NCBI GenBank assembly: GCA_963966185.1
Contig: CAWZYM010000308.1
Span: 297,001 to 361,000, forward strand
Length of the DNA: 64,000 nucleotides
Direction of reading: 5' to 3'
Origin: Rhabditoides inermis
Taxonomy: Eukaryota; Nematoda; Chromadorea; Rhabditida; Rhabditidae
The first letter of the stretch is position 1, and each line of letters begins with the position of its first letter. The notes beneath the pieces were generated by a model, which had not been told where the DNA came from, ran no database searches, and saw only the letters and a list, made by a program, of their open reading frames with translations. Below are positions 45,328 through 59,000 of this stretch, piece after piece. Position numbers and translations under genes: made by a program.

Positions 45328-46382
45328 ATATGAGATTCATGTGAGTCTCATATGAGATTCTTGTGAGTCTCATATGAGATTCATTGGAGTTTCATATGAG
45401 ATTCCTGTGAGTCTCATATGAGATTCATTGGAGTCTCATATGAGATTCATTGGAGTCTCATATGAGATTCATGTGAGTCTCATATATGAGATTCATGTGA
45501 GTCTCATATGAGATTTCTGTGAGTCTCATATGAGATTCATTGGAGTCTCATATGAGATTCATGTGAGTCTTATATGAGATTCCTGTGAGTCTCATATGAG
45601 ATTCCTGTGAGTCTCATATGAGATTCCTGTGAGTCTCATATGAGATTCCTGTGAGTCTCATATGAGATTCATGTGAGTCTCATATGAGATTCATGTGAGT
45701 CTCATATGAGATTCATGTGAGTCTCATATGAGATTCATGTGAGTCTCATATGAGATTCATTGGAGTCTCATATGAGATTCCTGTGAGTCTCATATGAGAT
45801 TCATTGGAGTCTCATATGAGATTCATGTGAGTCTCATATGAGATTCATATGAGATTCCTGTGAGTCTCATATGAGATTCATTGGAGTCTCATATGAGATT
45901 CATATGAGTCTCATATGAGATTCTTGTGAGTCTCATATGAGATTCATGTGAGTCTCATATGAGGTTCATGTGAGTCTCATATGAGATTCATGTGAGTCTC
46001 ATATGAGATTCATTGGAGTCTCATATGAGATTCATGTGAGTCTCATATGAGATTCATTGGAGTCTCATATGAGATTCATGTGAGTCTCATATGAGATTCA
46101 TGTGAGTCTCATATGAGATTCCTGTGAGTCTCATATGAGATTCATTGGAGTCTCATATGAGATTCCTGTGAGTCTTATATGAGATTCCTGTGAGTCTTAT
46201 ATGAGATTCCTGTGAGTCTCATATGAGATTCCTGTGAGTCTCATATGAGATTCCTGTGAGTCTCATATGAGATTCCTGTGAGTCTCATATGAGATTCCTG
46301 TGAGTCTCATATGAGATTCATTGGAGACTCATATGAGATTCATGTGAGTCTCATATGAGATTCATTGGAGTCTCATATGAGA
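45328..46382 (-). repeat. Satellite block, RC orientation
   Basis: Full-length copy of the RC block at 33553-34605. The spacing between entry and exit joins is 1055 bp in both. Confidence 0.93.
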
Positions 46383-46793
46383 CAGGAATCTCATATGAGA
46401 CTCACAGGAATCTCATATGAGACTCACAGGAATCTCATATAAGACTCACATGAATCTCATATGAGACTCCAATGAATCTCATATGAGACTCACAGGAATC
46501 TCATATGAGACTCACATGAATCTCATATGAGACTCACATGAATCTCATATGAGACTCACATGAATCTCATATGAGACTCACATGAATCTCATATGAGACT
46601 CACAGGAATCTCATGAATCTCATATAAGACTCACATGAATCTCATATGAGACTCACAGGAATCTCATATGAGACTCACATGAATCTCATATGAGACTCAT
46701 ATGAATCTCATATGAGACTCCAATGAATCTCATATGAGACTCACAGGAATCTCATATGAAATTCCAATGAATCTCATATGAGACTCACAAGAA
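46383..46793 (+). repeat. Satellite block, F orientation
   Basis: Copy of 34606-35020 at an offset of 11773 bp, with the same CATGAATCTCATATAAG join and the same GAAATTCCAATG monomer. Confidence 0.92.
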
Positions 46794-48584
46794 TCAGAGA
46801 TTCATTGGAGTCTCATATGAGATTCATGTGAGTCTCATATGAGATTCATGTGAGTCTCATATGAGATTCATTGGAGTCTCATATGAGATTCCTGTGAGTC
46901 TCATATGAGATTCATGTGAGTCTCATATGAGATTCATGTGAGTCTCATATGAGATTCATGTGAGTCTCATATGAGATTCATTGGAGTCTCATATGAGATT
47001 CATGTGAGTCTCATATGAGATTCATGTGAGTCTCATATGAGATTCATGTGAGTCTCATATGAGATTCATTTGAGATTTATGAGAGTCTCATATGAGATTC
47101 CTGTGAGTCTCATATGAGATTCATGTGAGTCTCATATGAGATTCTTGTGAGTCTCATATGAGATTCATTGGAGTTTCATATGAGATTCCTGTGAGTCTCA
47201 TATGAGATTCATTGGAGTCTCATATGAGATTCATATGAGTCTCATATGAGATTCCTGTGAGTCTCATATGAGATTCATTGGAGTCTCATATGAGATTCAT
47301 GTGAGTCTTATATGAGATTCCTGTGAGTCTCATATGAGATTCATGTGAGTCTCATATGAGATTCATGTGAGTCTCATATGAGAATCATTGGAGTCTCATA
47401 TGAGATTCCTGTGAGTCTCATATGAGATTCATGTGAGTCTCATATGAGATTCATGTGAGTCTCATATGAGATTCCTGTGAGTCTCATATGAGATTCCTGT
47501 GAGTCTCATATGAGATTCCTGTGAGTCTCATATGAGATTCCTGTGAGTCTCATATGAGATTCTTGTGAGTCTCATATGAGATTCATTGGAGTTTCATATG
47601 AGATTCCTGTGAGTCTCATATGAGATTCATTGGAGTCTCATATGAGATTCATTGGAGTCTCATATGAGATTCATGTGAGTCTCATATATGAGATTCATGT
47701 GAGTCTCATATGAGATTTCTGTGAGTCTCATATGAGATTCATTGGAGTCTCATATGAGATTCATGTGAGTCTTATATGAGATTCCTGTGAGTCTCATATG
47801 AGATTCCTGTGAGTCTCATATGAGATTCCTGTGAGTCTCATATGAGATTCCTGTGAGTCTCATATGAGATTCATGTGAGTCTCATATGAGATTCATGTGA
47901 GTCTCATATGAGATTCATGTGAGTCTCATATGAGATTCATGTGAGTCTCATATGAGATTCATTGGAGTCTCATATGAGATTCCTGTGAGTCTCATATGAG
48001 ATTCATTGGAGTCTCATATGAGATTCATGTGAGTCTCATATGAGATTCATATGAGATTCCTGTGAGTCTCATATGAGATTCATTGGAGTCTCATATGAGA
48101 TTCATATGAGTCTCATATGAGATTCTTGTGAGTCTCATATGAGATTCATGTGAGTCTCATATGAGGTTCATGTGAGTCTCATATGAGATTCATGTGAGTC
48201 TCATATGAGATTCATTGGAGTCTCATATGAGATTCATGTGAGTCTCATATGAGATTCATTGGAGTCTCATATGAGATTCATGTGAGTCTCATATGAGATT
48301 CATGTGAGTCTCATATGAGATTCCTGTGAGTCTCATATGAGATTCATTGGAGTCTCATATGAGATTCCTGTGAGTCTTATATGAGATTCCTGTGAGTCTT
48401 ATATGAGATTCCTGTGAGTCTCATATGAGATTCCTGTGAGTCTCATATGAGATTCCTGTGAGTCTCATATGAGATTCCTGTGAGTCTCATATGAGATTCC
48501 TGTGAGTCTCATATGAGATTCATTGGAGACTCATATGAGATTCATGTGAGTCTCATATGAGATTCATTGGAGTCTCATATGAGA
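46794..48584 (-). repeat. Satellite block, RC orientation
   Basis: This continuous RC block crosses the boundary between the two 2202-bp units at about 47558. That boundary is seamless in phase and orientation. Confidence 0.92.
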
Positions 48585-48995
48585 CAGGAATCTCATATGA
48601 GACTCACAGGAATCTCATATGAGACTCACAGGAATCTCATATAAGACTCACATGAATCTCATATGAGACTCCAATGAATCTCATATGAGACTCACAGGAA
48701 TCTCATATGAGACTCACATGAATCTCATATGAGACTCACATGAATCTCATATGAGACTCACATGAATCTCATATGAGACTCACATGAATCTCATATGAGA
48801 CTCACAGGAATCTCATGAATCTCATATAAGACTCACATGAATCTCATATGAGACTCACAGGAATCTCATATGAGACTCACATGAATCTCATATGAGACTC
48901 ATATGAATCTCATATGAGACTCCAATGAATCTCATATGAGACTCACAGGAATCTCATATGAAATTCCAATGAATCTCATATGAGACTCACAAGAA
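48585..48995 (+). repeat. Satellite block, F orientation
   Basis: Second member of the 2202-bp pair, with joins identical to those of the F block at 46383. Confidence 0.92.
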
Positions 48996-50196
48996 TCAGA
49001 GATTCATTGGAGTCTCATATGAGATTCATGTGAGTCTCATATGAGATTCATGTGAGTCTCATATGAGATTCATTGGAGTCTCATATGAGATTCCTGTGAG
49101 TCTCATATGAGATTCATGTGAGTCTCATATGAGATTCATGTGAGTCTCATATGAGATTCATGTGAGTCTCATATGAGATTCATTGGAGTCTCATATGAGA
49201 TTCATGTGAGTCTCATATGAGATTCATGTGAGTCTCATATGAGATTCATGTGAGTCTCATATGAGATTCATTTGAGATTTATGAGAGTCTCATATGAGAT
49301 TCCTGTGAGTCTCATATGAGATTCATGTGAGTCTCATATGAGATTCTTGTGAGTCTCATATGAGATTCATTGGAGTTTCATATGAGATTCCTGTGAGTCT
49401 CATATGAGATTCATTGGAGTCTCATATGAGATTCATATGAGTCTCATATGAGATTCCTGTGAGTCTCATATGAGATTCATTGGAGTCTCATATGAGATTC
49501 ATGTGAGTCTTATATGAGATTCCTGTGAGTCTCATATGAGATTCATGTGAGTCTCATATGAGATTCATGTGAGTCTCATATGAGAATCATTGGAGTCTCA
49601 TATGAGATTCCTGTGAGTCTCATATGAGATTCATGTGAGTCTCATATGAGATTCATGTGAGTCTCATATGAGATTCCTGTGAGTCTCATATGAGATTCCT
49701 GTGAGTCTCATATGAGATTCCTGTGAGTCTCATATGAGATTCCTGTGAGTCTCATATGAGATTCCTGTGAGTCTCATATGTATGAGATTCATTGGAGTCT
49801 CATATGAGATTCATGTGAGTCTCATATGAGATTCATGTGAGTCTCATATGAGAATTATTGGAGTCTCATATGAGATTCCTGTGAGTCTCATATGAGATTC
49901 TTGTGAGTCTCATATGAGATTCATTTGAGTCTCATATGAGATTCATGTGAGTCTCATATGAGATTTATGTGAGTCTCATATGAGATTCATGTGAGTCTCA
50001 TATGAGATTCATGTGAGTCTCATATGAGATTCCTGTGAGTCTCATATGAGATTCCTGTGAGTCTCATATGAGATTCATGTGAGTCTCATATGAGATTCAT
50101 GTGAGTCTCATATGAGATTCATGTGAGTCTCATATGAGATTCCTGTGAGTCTCATATGTATGAGATTCATTGGAGTCTCATATGAGATTCATGTGA
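48996..50196 (-). repeat. Satellite block, RC orientation
   Basis: Ends with two CATATGTATGAG irregular units (about 49778 and 50156) and the spacer-centred palindromic join at 50173-50221. Confidence 0.92.
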
Positions 50197-50221
50197 CTCA
50201 CATGAATCTCATATGAGACTC
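50173..50221. repeat. 49-bp palindromic RC-to-F junction
   Basis: Same junction as at 36227-36275, centred on the C at 50197, with perfect arms of about 24 bp. It is a copy, 13946 bp downstream of the first. Confidence 0.88.
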
Positions 50222-52716
50222 ACATGAATCTCATATGAGACTCACAGGAATCTCATATGAGACTCACAGGAATCTCATATAAGACTCACAGGAATCTCAT
50301 ATGAGACTCACATGAATCTCATATGAGACTCACATGAATCTCATATGAGACTCACATGAATCTCATATGAGACTCACATGAATCTCATATGAGACTCACA
50401 GGAATCTCATATAAGACTCCAATGAATCTCATATGAGACTCACAGGAATCTCATATGAGACTCCAATGAATCTCATATGAGACTCACATGAATCTCATAT
50501 GAGACTCACATGAATCTCATATGAGACTCACATGAATCTCATATGAGACTCACATGAATCTCATATGAAACTCCAATGAATCTCATATGAGACTCCAATG
50601 AATCTCATATGAGACTCCAATGAATCTCATATGAGACTCACAGGAATCTCATATGAGACTCACAGGAATTTCATATGAGACTCACAGGAATCTCATATGA
50701 GACTCACAGGAATCTCATATGAGACTCACAGGAATCTCATATAAGACTCACAGGAATCTCATATAAGAATCACAGGAATCTCATATGAGACTCCAATGAA
50801 TCTCATATGAGACTCACAGGAATCTCATATGAGACTCACATGAATCTCATATGAGACTCACAGGAATCTCATATGAGACTCCAATCCCGACTCACATGAA
50901 TCTCATATGAGACTCACATGAATCTCATATGAAACTCCAATGAATCTCATATGAGACTCACATGAATCTCATATGAGACTCCAATGAATCTCATATGAGA
51001 ATCACAGGAATCTCATATGAGACTCACAGGAATCTCATATGAGACTCACAGGAATCTCATATGAGACTCACAGGAATCTCATATGAGACTCACAGGAATC
51101 TCATATAAGACTCACAGGAATCTCATATAAGACTCACAGGAATCTCATATGAGACTCCAATGAATCTCATATGAGACTCACAGGAATCTCATATGAGACT
51201 CACATGAATCTCATATGAGACTCACATGAATCTCATATGAGACTCCAATGAATCTCATATGAGACTCACATGAATCTCATATGAGACTCCAATGAATCTC
51301 ATATGAGACTCACATGAATCTCATATGAGACTCACATGAACCTCATATGAGACTCACATGAATCTCATATGAGACTCACAAGAATCTCATATGAGACTCA
51401 TATGAATCTCATATGAGACTCCAATGAATCTCATATGAGACTCACAGGAATCTCATATGAATCTCATATGAGACTCACATGAATCTCATATGAGACTCCA
51501 ATGAATCTCATATGAGACTCACAGGAATCTCATATGAGACTCCAATGAATCTCATATGAGACTCACATGAATCTCATATGAGACTCACATGAATCTCATA
51601 TGAGACTCACATGAATCTCATATGAGACTCACATGAATCTCATATGAGACTCACAGGAATCTCATATGAGACTCACAGGAATCTCATATGAGACTCACAG
51701 GAATCTCATATGAGACTCACAGGAATCTCATATAAGACTCACATGAATCTCATATGAGACTCCAATGAATCTCATATGAGACTCACAGAAATTTCATATG
51801 AGACTCACATGAATCTCATATATGAGACTCACATGAATCTCATATGAGACTCCAATGAATCTCATATGAGACTCCAATGAATCTCATATGAGACTCACAG
51901 GAATCTCATATGAAACTCCAATGAATCTCATATGAGACTCACAAGAATCTCATATGAGACTCACATGAATCTCATATGAGACTCACATGAATCTCATATG
52001 AGACTCACATGAATCTCATATGAGACTCCAATGATTCTCATATGAGACTCACATGAATCTCATATGAGACTCTCATAAATCTCAAATGAGACTCACATGA
52101 ATCTCATATGAGACTGCAATGAATCTCATATGAGACTCACATGAATCTCATATGAGACTCCAATGAATCTCATATGAGACTCACATGAATCTCATATGAG
52201 ACTCACATGAATCTCATATGAGACTCACAGGAATCTCATATGAAACTCCGATGAATCTCATATGAGACTCACAAGAATCTCATATGAGACTCACATGAAT
52301 CTCATATGAGACTCACAGGAATCTCATATGAGACTCTCATAAATCTCAAATGAGACTCACATGAATCTCATATGAGACTCCAATGAATCTCATATGAGAC
52401 TCACAGGAATCTCATATGAAACTCCAATGAATCTCATATGAGACTCACAAGAATCTCATATGAGACTCACAGGAATCTCATATGAGACTCTCATAAATCT
52501 CAAATGAATCTCATATGAGACTCACATGAATCTCATATGAGACTCACATGAATCTCATATGAGACTCACATGAATCTCATATGAGACTCACAGGAATCTC
52601 ATATGAGACTCACAGAATCTCATATGAGACTCACAGGAATCTCATATGAGACTCACAGGAATCTCATATGAGACTCACATGAATCTCATATGAGACTCAT
52701 CTCATATGAGACTCAT
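50197..52716 (+). repeat. Satellite block, F orientation
   Basis: Copy of 36248-38680. It includes the fourth CCAATCCCGACTCAC unit (50881) and a 1-bp shortened monomer (ACAGAATCTC near 52613). Confidence 0.92.
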
Positions 52717-52766
52717 ATGAGATTCATGTGAGTCTCATATGAGATTCATTGGAGTCTCATATGAGA
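52717..52766 (-). repeat. Short RC inclusion
   Basis: Same two-monomer inverted piece and same joins as 38681-38731. Confidence 0.88.
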
Positions 52767-53177
52767 CAGGAATCTCATATGAGACTCACAGGAATCTCAT
52801 ATGAGACTCACAGGAATCTCATATAAGACTCACATGAATCTCATATGAGACTCCAATGAATCTCATATGAGACTCACAGGAATCTCATATGAGACTCACA
52901 TGAATCTCATATGAGACTCACATGAATCTCATATGAGACTCACATGAATCTCATATGAGACTCACATGAATCTCATATGAGACTCACAGGAATCTCATGA
53001 ATCTCATATAAGACTCACATGAATCTCATATGAGACTCACAGGAATCTCATATGAGACTCACATGAATCTCATATGAGACTCATATGAATCTCATATGAG
53101 ACTCCAATGAATCTCATATGAGACTCACAGGAATCTCATATGAAATTCCAATGAATCTCATATGAGACTCACAAGAA
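52767..53177 (+). repeat. Satellite block, F orientation
   Basis: Another copy of the short F block. It lies 4182 bp after the copy at 48585 and ends with the AAGAATCAGAG join at 53178. Confidence 0.92.
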
Positions 53178-55819
53178 TCAGAGATTCATTGGAGTCTCAT
53201 ATGAGATTCATGTGAGTCTCATATGAGATTCATGTGAGTCTCATATGAGATTCATTGGAGTCTCATATGAGATTCCTGTGAGTCTCATATGAGATTCATG
53301 TGAGTCTCATATGAGATTCATGTGAGTCTCATATGAGATTCATGTGAGTCTCATATGAGATTCATGTGAGTCTCATATGAGATTCATTGGAGTCTCATAT
53401 GAGATTCATGTGAGTCTCATATGAGATTCATGTGAGTCTCATATGAGATTCATGTGAGTCTCATATGAGATTCATGTGAGTCTCATATGAGATTCATGTG
53501 AGTCTCATATGAGATTCATGTGAGTCTCATATGAGATTCATTGAGATTTATGAGAGTCTCATATGAGATTCCTGTGAGTCTCATATGAGATTCATGTGAG
53601 TCTCATATGAGATTCTTGTGAGTCTCATATGAGATTCATATGAGTCTCATATGAGATTCCTGTGAGTCTCATATGAGATTCATTGGAGTCTCATATGAGA
53701 TTCATATGAGTCTCATATGAGATTCCTGTGAGTCTCATATGAGATTCATTGGAGTCTCATATGAGATTCATGTGAGTCTTATATGAGATTCCTGTGAGTC
53801 TCATATGAGATTCATGTGAGTCTCATATGAGATTCATGTGAGTCTCATATGAGAATCATTGAATCTCATATGAGATTCCTGTGAGTCTCATATGAGATTC
53901 ATGTGAGTCTCATATGAGATTCATGTGAGTCTCATATGAGATTCCTGTGAGTCTCATATGAGATTCCTGTGAGTCTCATATGAGATTCATGTGAGTCTCA
54001 TATGAGATTCCTGTGAGTCTCATATGAGATTCCTGTGAGTCTCATATGTATGAGATTCATTGGAGTCTCATATGAGATTCATGTGAGTCTCATATGAGAT
54101 TCATGTGAGTCTCATATGAGAATTATTGAGTCTCATATGAGATTCCTGTGAGTCTCATATGAGATTCTTGTGAGTCTCATATGAGATTCATTTGAGTCTC
54201 ATATGAGATTCATGTGAGTCTCATATGAGATTTATGTGAGTCTCATATGAGATTCATGTGAGTCTCATATGAGATTCATGTGAGTCTCATATGAGATTCC
54301 TGTGAGTCTCATATGAGATTCCTGTGAGTCTCATATGAGATTCATGTGAGTCTCATATGAGATTCATGTGAGTCTCATATGAGATTCCTCTGAGTCTCAT
54401 ATGAGATTCATGTGAGTCTCATATGAGATTCATGTGAGTCTCATATGAGATTCATGTGAGTCTCATATGAGATTCATTGGAGTCTCATATGAGATTCATT
54501 GGAGTCTCATATGAGATTCATGTGAGTCTCATATGAGATTCATTGGAGTCTCATATGAGATTCATGTGAGTCTCATATGAGATTCATGTGAGTCTCATAT
54601 GAGATTCATGTGAGTCTCATATGAGATTCCTGTGAGTCTCATATGAGATTCATTGGAGTCTCATATGAGATTCATGTGAGTCTTATATGAGATTCCTGTG
54701 AGTCTCATATGAGATTCCTGTGAGTCTCATATGAGATTCCTGTGAGTCTCATATGAGATTCCTGTGAGTCTCATATGTATGAGATTCATTGGAGTCTCAT
54801 ATGAAATTCATGTGAGTCTCATATGAGATTCATGTGAGTCTCATATGAGAATCATTGGAGTCTCATATGAGATTCCTGTGAGTCTCATATGAGATTCTTG
54901 TGAGTCTCATATGAGATTCATGTGAGTCTCATATGAGATTTATGTGAGTCTCATATGAGATTCATGTGAGTCTCATATGAGATTCATGTGAGTCTCATAT
55001 GAGATTCATGTGAGTCTCATATGAGATTCCTGTGAGTCTCATATGAGATTCATGTGAGTCTCATATGAGATTCATGTGAGTCTCATATGAGATTCATGTG
55101 AGTCTCATATGAGATTCATGTGGAGTCTCATATGAGATTCATGTGAGTCTCATATGAGATTCATGTGAGTCTCATATGAGATTCATGTGAGTCTCATATG
55201 AGATTCATTTGAGATTTATGAGAGTCTCATATGAGATTCCTGTGAGTCTCATATGAGATTCATGTGAGTCTCATATGAGATTCTTGTGAGTCTCATATGA
55301 GATTCATTGGAGTTTCATATGAGATTCCTGTGAGTCTCATATGAGATTCATTGGAGTCTCATATGAGATTCATATGAGTCTCATATGAGATTCCTGTGAG
55401 TCTCATATGAGATTCATTGGAGTCTCATATGAGATTCATGTGAGTCTTATATGAGATTCCTGTGAGTCTCATATGAGATTCCTGTGAGTCTCATATGAGA
55501 TTCATGTGAGTCTCATATGAGATTCATGTGAGTCTCATATGAGATTCCTGTGAGTCTCATATGAGATTCCTGTGAGTCTCATATGAGATTCATGTGAGTC
55601 TCATATGAGATTCATGTGAGTCTCATATGAGATTCCTGTGAGTCTCATATGAGATTCATGTGAGTCTCATATGAGATTCATGTGAGTCTCATATGAGATT
55701 CCTCTGAGTCTCATATGAGATTCATGTGAGTCTCATATGAGATTCATGTGAGTCTCATATGAGATCATGTGAGTCTCATATGAGATTCATTGGAGTCTCA
55801 TATGAGATTCATTGGAGTC
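53178..55819 (-). repeat. Satellite block, RC orientation
   Basis: Contains several shortened units (TCATTGAGATTTATG near 53540, GAATCATTGAATCTC near 53855, TTATTGAGTC near 54125). It leaves through GGAGTCAGACTCACAGG at about 55814. Confidence 0.92.
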
Positions 55820-56015
55820 AGACTCACAGGAATCTCATGAATCTCATATGAGACTCACATGAATCTCATATGAGACTCACAGGAATCTCATATGAGACTC
55901 ACATGAATCTCATATGAGACTCATATGAATCTCATATGAGACTCATGAATCTCATATGAGACTCACAGGAATCTCATATGAAATTCCAATGAATCTCATA
56001 TGAGACTCACAAGAA
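55820..56015 (+). repeat. Satellite block, F orientation (shortest full copy)
   Basis: Truncated copy of the short F block, about 196 bp instead of about 411-415. It keeps the GAAATTCCAATG monomer and the terminal AAGAATCAGAG join at 56016, but it has a new left join. Confidence 0.9.
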
Positions 56016-59000
56016 TCAGAGATTCATTGGAGTCTCATATGAGATTCATGTGAGTCTCATATGAGATTCATGTGAGTCTCATATGAGATTCATTGGAGTC
56101 TCATATGAGATTCCTGTGAGTCTCATATGAGATTCATGTGAGTCTCATATGAGATTCATGTGAGTCTCATATGAGATTCATGTGAGTCTCATATGAGATT
56201 CATGTGAGTCTCATATGAGATTCATGTGAGTCTCATATGAGATTCATTTGAGATTTATGAGAGTCTCATATGAGATTCCTGTGAGTCTCATATGAGATTC
56301 ATGTGAGTCTCATATGAGATTCTTGTGAGTCTCATATGAGATTCATTGAGTTTCATATGAGATTCCTGTGAGTCTCATATGAGATTCATGTGAGTCTCAT
56401 ATGAGATTCATATGAGTCTCATATGAGATTCCTGTGAGTCTCATATGAGATTCATGTGAGTCTCATATGAGATTCATGTGAGTCTCATATGAGATTCCTG
56501 TGAGTCTCATATGAGATTCATGTGAGTCTCATATGAGATTCATGTGAGTCTCATATGAGATTCCTGTGAGTCTCATATGAGATTCCTGTGAGTCTCATAT
56601 GAGATTCATGTGAGTCTCATATGAGATTCATGTGAGTCTCATATGAGATTCATGTGAGTCTCATATGAGAATTATTGGAGTCTCATATGAGATTCCTGTG
56701 AGTCTCATATGAGATTCTTGTGAGTCTCATATGAGATTCATTTGAGTCTCATATGAGATTCATGTGAGTCTCATATGAGATTCATGTGAGTCTCATATGA
56801 GATTCATGTGAGTCTCATATGAGATTCATGTGAGTCTCATATGAGATTCCTGTGAGTCTCATATGAGATTCCTGTGAGTCTCATATGAGATTCATGTGAG
56901 TCTCATATGAGATTCATGTGAGTCTCATATGAGATTCCTCTGAGTCTCATATGAGATTCATGTGAGTCTCATATGAGATTCATGTGAGTCTCATATGAGA
57001 TTCATGTGAGTCTCATATGAGATTCATTGAGTCTCATATGAGATTCATGTGAGTCTCATATGAGATTCATGTGAGTCTCATATGAGATTCATTGGAGTCT
57101 CATATGAGATTCATGTGAGTCTCATATGAGATTCATGTGAGTCTCATATGAGATTCATGTGAGTCTCATATGAGATTCCTGTGAGTCTCATATGAGATTC
57201 ATTGGAGTCTCATATGAGATTCATGTGAGTCTTATATGAGATTCCTGTGAGTCTCATATGAGATTCCTGTGAGTCTCATATGAGATTCCTGTGAGTCTCA
57301 TATGAGATTCCTGTGAGTCTCATATGTATGAGATTCATTGGAGTCTCATATGAAATTCATGTGAGTCTCATATGAGATTCATGTGAGTCTCATATGAGAA
57401 TCATTGGAGTCTCATATGAGATTCCTGTGAGTCTCATATGAGATTCTTGTGAGTCTCATATGAGATTCATGTGAGTCTCATATGAGATTTATGTGAGTCT
57501 CATATGAGATTCATGTGAGTCTCATATGAGATTCATGTGAGTCTCATATGAGATTCATGTGAGTCTCATATGAGATTCCTGTGAGTCTCATATGAGATTC
57601 ATGTGAGTCTCATATGAGATTCATGTGAGTCTCATATGAGATTCATGTGAGTCTCATATGAGATTCATTGGAGTCTCATATGAGATTCATGTGAGTCTCA
57701 TATGAGATTCATGTGAGTCTCATATGAGATTCATGTGAGTCTCATATGAGATTCATTTGAGATTTATGAGAGTCTCATATGAGATTCCTGTGAGTCTCAT
57801 ATGAGATTCATGTGAGTCTCATATGAGATTCTTGTGAGTCTCATATGAGATTCATTGGAGTTTCATATGAGATTCCTGTGAGTCTCATATGAGATTCATT
57901 GGAGTCTCATATGAGATTCATATGAGTCTCATATGAGATTCCTGTGAGTCTCATATGAGATTCATTGGAGTCTCATATGAGATTCATGTGAGTCTTATAT
58001 GAGATTCCTGTGAGTCTCATATGAGATTCATGTGAGTCTCATATGAGATTCATGTGAGTCTCATATGAGAATCATTGGAGTCTCATATGAGATTCCTGTG
58101 AGTCTCATATGAGATTCCTGTGAGTCTCATATGAGATTCATGTGAGTCTCATATGAGATTCCTGTGAGTCTCATATGAGATTCCTGTGAGTCTCATATGA
58201 GATTCATGTGAGTCTCATATGAGATTCATGTGAGTCTCATATGAGATTCCTCTGAGTCTCATATGAGATTCATGTGAGTCTCATATGAGATTCATGTGAG
58301 TCTCATATGAGATTCATGTGAGTCTCATATGAGATTCATTGGAGTCTCATATGAGATTCATTGGAGTCTCATATGAGATTCATGTGAGTCTCATATGAGA
58401 TTCATTGGAGTCTCATATGAGATTCATGTGAGTCTCATATGAGATTCATGTGAGTCTCATATGAGATTCATGTGAGTCTCATATGAGATTCCTGTGAGTC
58501 TCATATGAGATTCATTGGAGTCTCATATGAGATTCATGTGAGTCTTATATGAGATTCCTGTGAGTCTCATATGAGATTCCTGTGAGTCTCATATGAGATT
58601 CCTGTGAGTCTCATATGAGATTCCTGTGAGTCTCATATGTATGAGATTCATTGGAGTCTCATATGAAATTCATGTGAGTCTCATATGAGATTCATGTGAG
58701 TCTCATATGAGAATCATTGGAGTCTCATATGAGATTCCTGTGAGTCTCATATGAGATTCTTGTGAGTCTCATATGAGATTCATGTGAGTCTCATATGAGA
58801 TTTATGTGAGTCTCATATGAGATTCATGTGAGTCTCATATGAGATTCATGTGAGTCTCATATGAGATTCATGTGAGTCTCATATGAGATTCCTGTGAGTC
58901 TCATATGAGATTCATGTGAGTCTCATATGAGATTCATGTGAGTCTCATATGAGATTCATGTGAGTCTCATATGAGATTCATTGGAGTCTCATATGAGATT

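Larger units (their letters stand above)
40725..46382. repeat. 2739-bp tandem duplication including an inversion junction
   Basis: The CCAATCCCGACTCAC unit (42047/44786), the three successive CATATAAGACTC units (about 41002/43741) and the F-to-RC join GACTCCATATGAG (42585/45324) all repeat at exactly 2739 bp. Copy 1 runs from about 40725 to 43445 and copy 2 from about 43464 to 46382. The RC part of copy 1 is 198 bp (nine monomers) shorter than that of copy 2. The duplication happened after the F/RC junction existed. Confidence 0.87.
45356..49759. repeat. 2202-bp tandem duplication spanning RC-F-RC
   Basis: Three joins repeat at exactly 2202 bp: GATTCTTGTGAG before GAGTTTCATATG (45356/47558), GAGACAGGAATC (46379/48581) and AAGAATCAGAG (46794/48996). 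The copies are about 45356-47557 and 47558-49759. Each includes one short F block. 2202 is 100 monomers plus 2 bp. Confidence 0.88.
45324..52767. repeat. Large duplicated mosaic block (copy of 33551-38731)
   Basis: All the joins of 33551-38731 reappear in the same order. The offset is 11773 bp at the first three joins, 13946 bp at the palindromic RC-to-F join and 14036 bp at the short RC inclusion. Most of the change in offset is explained by an extra 2202-bp tandem duplication inside this copy. The mosaic of inverted blocks was therefore copied as a unit. Confidence 0.87.
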
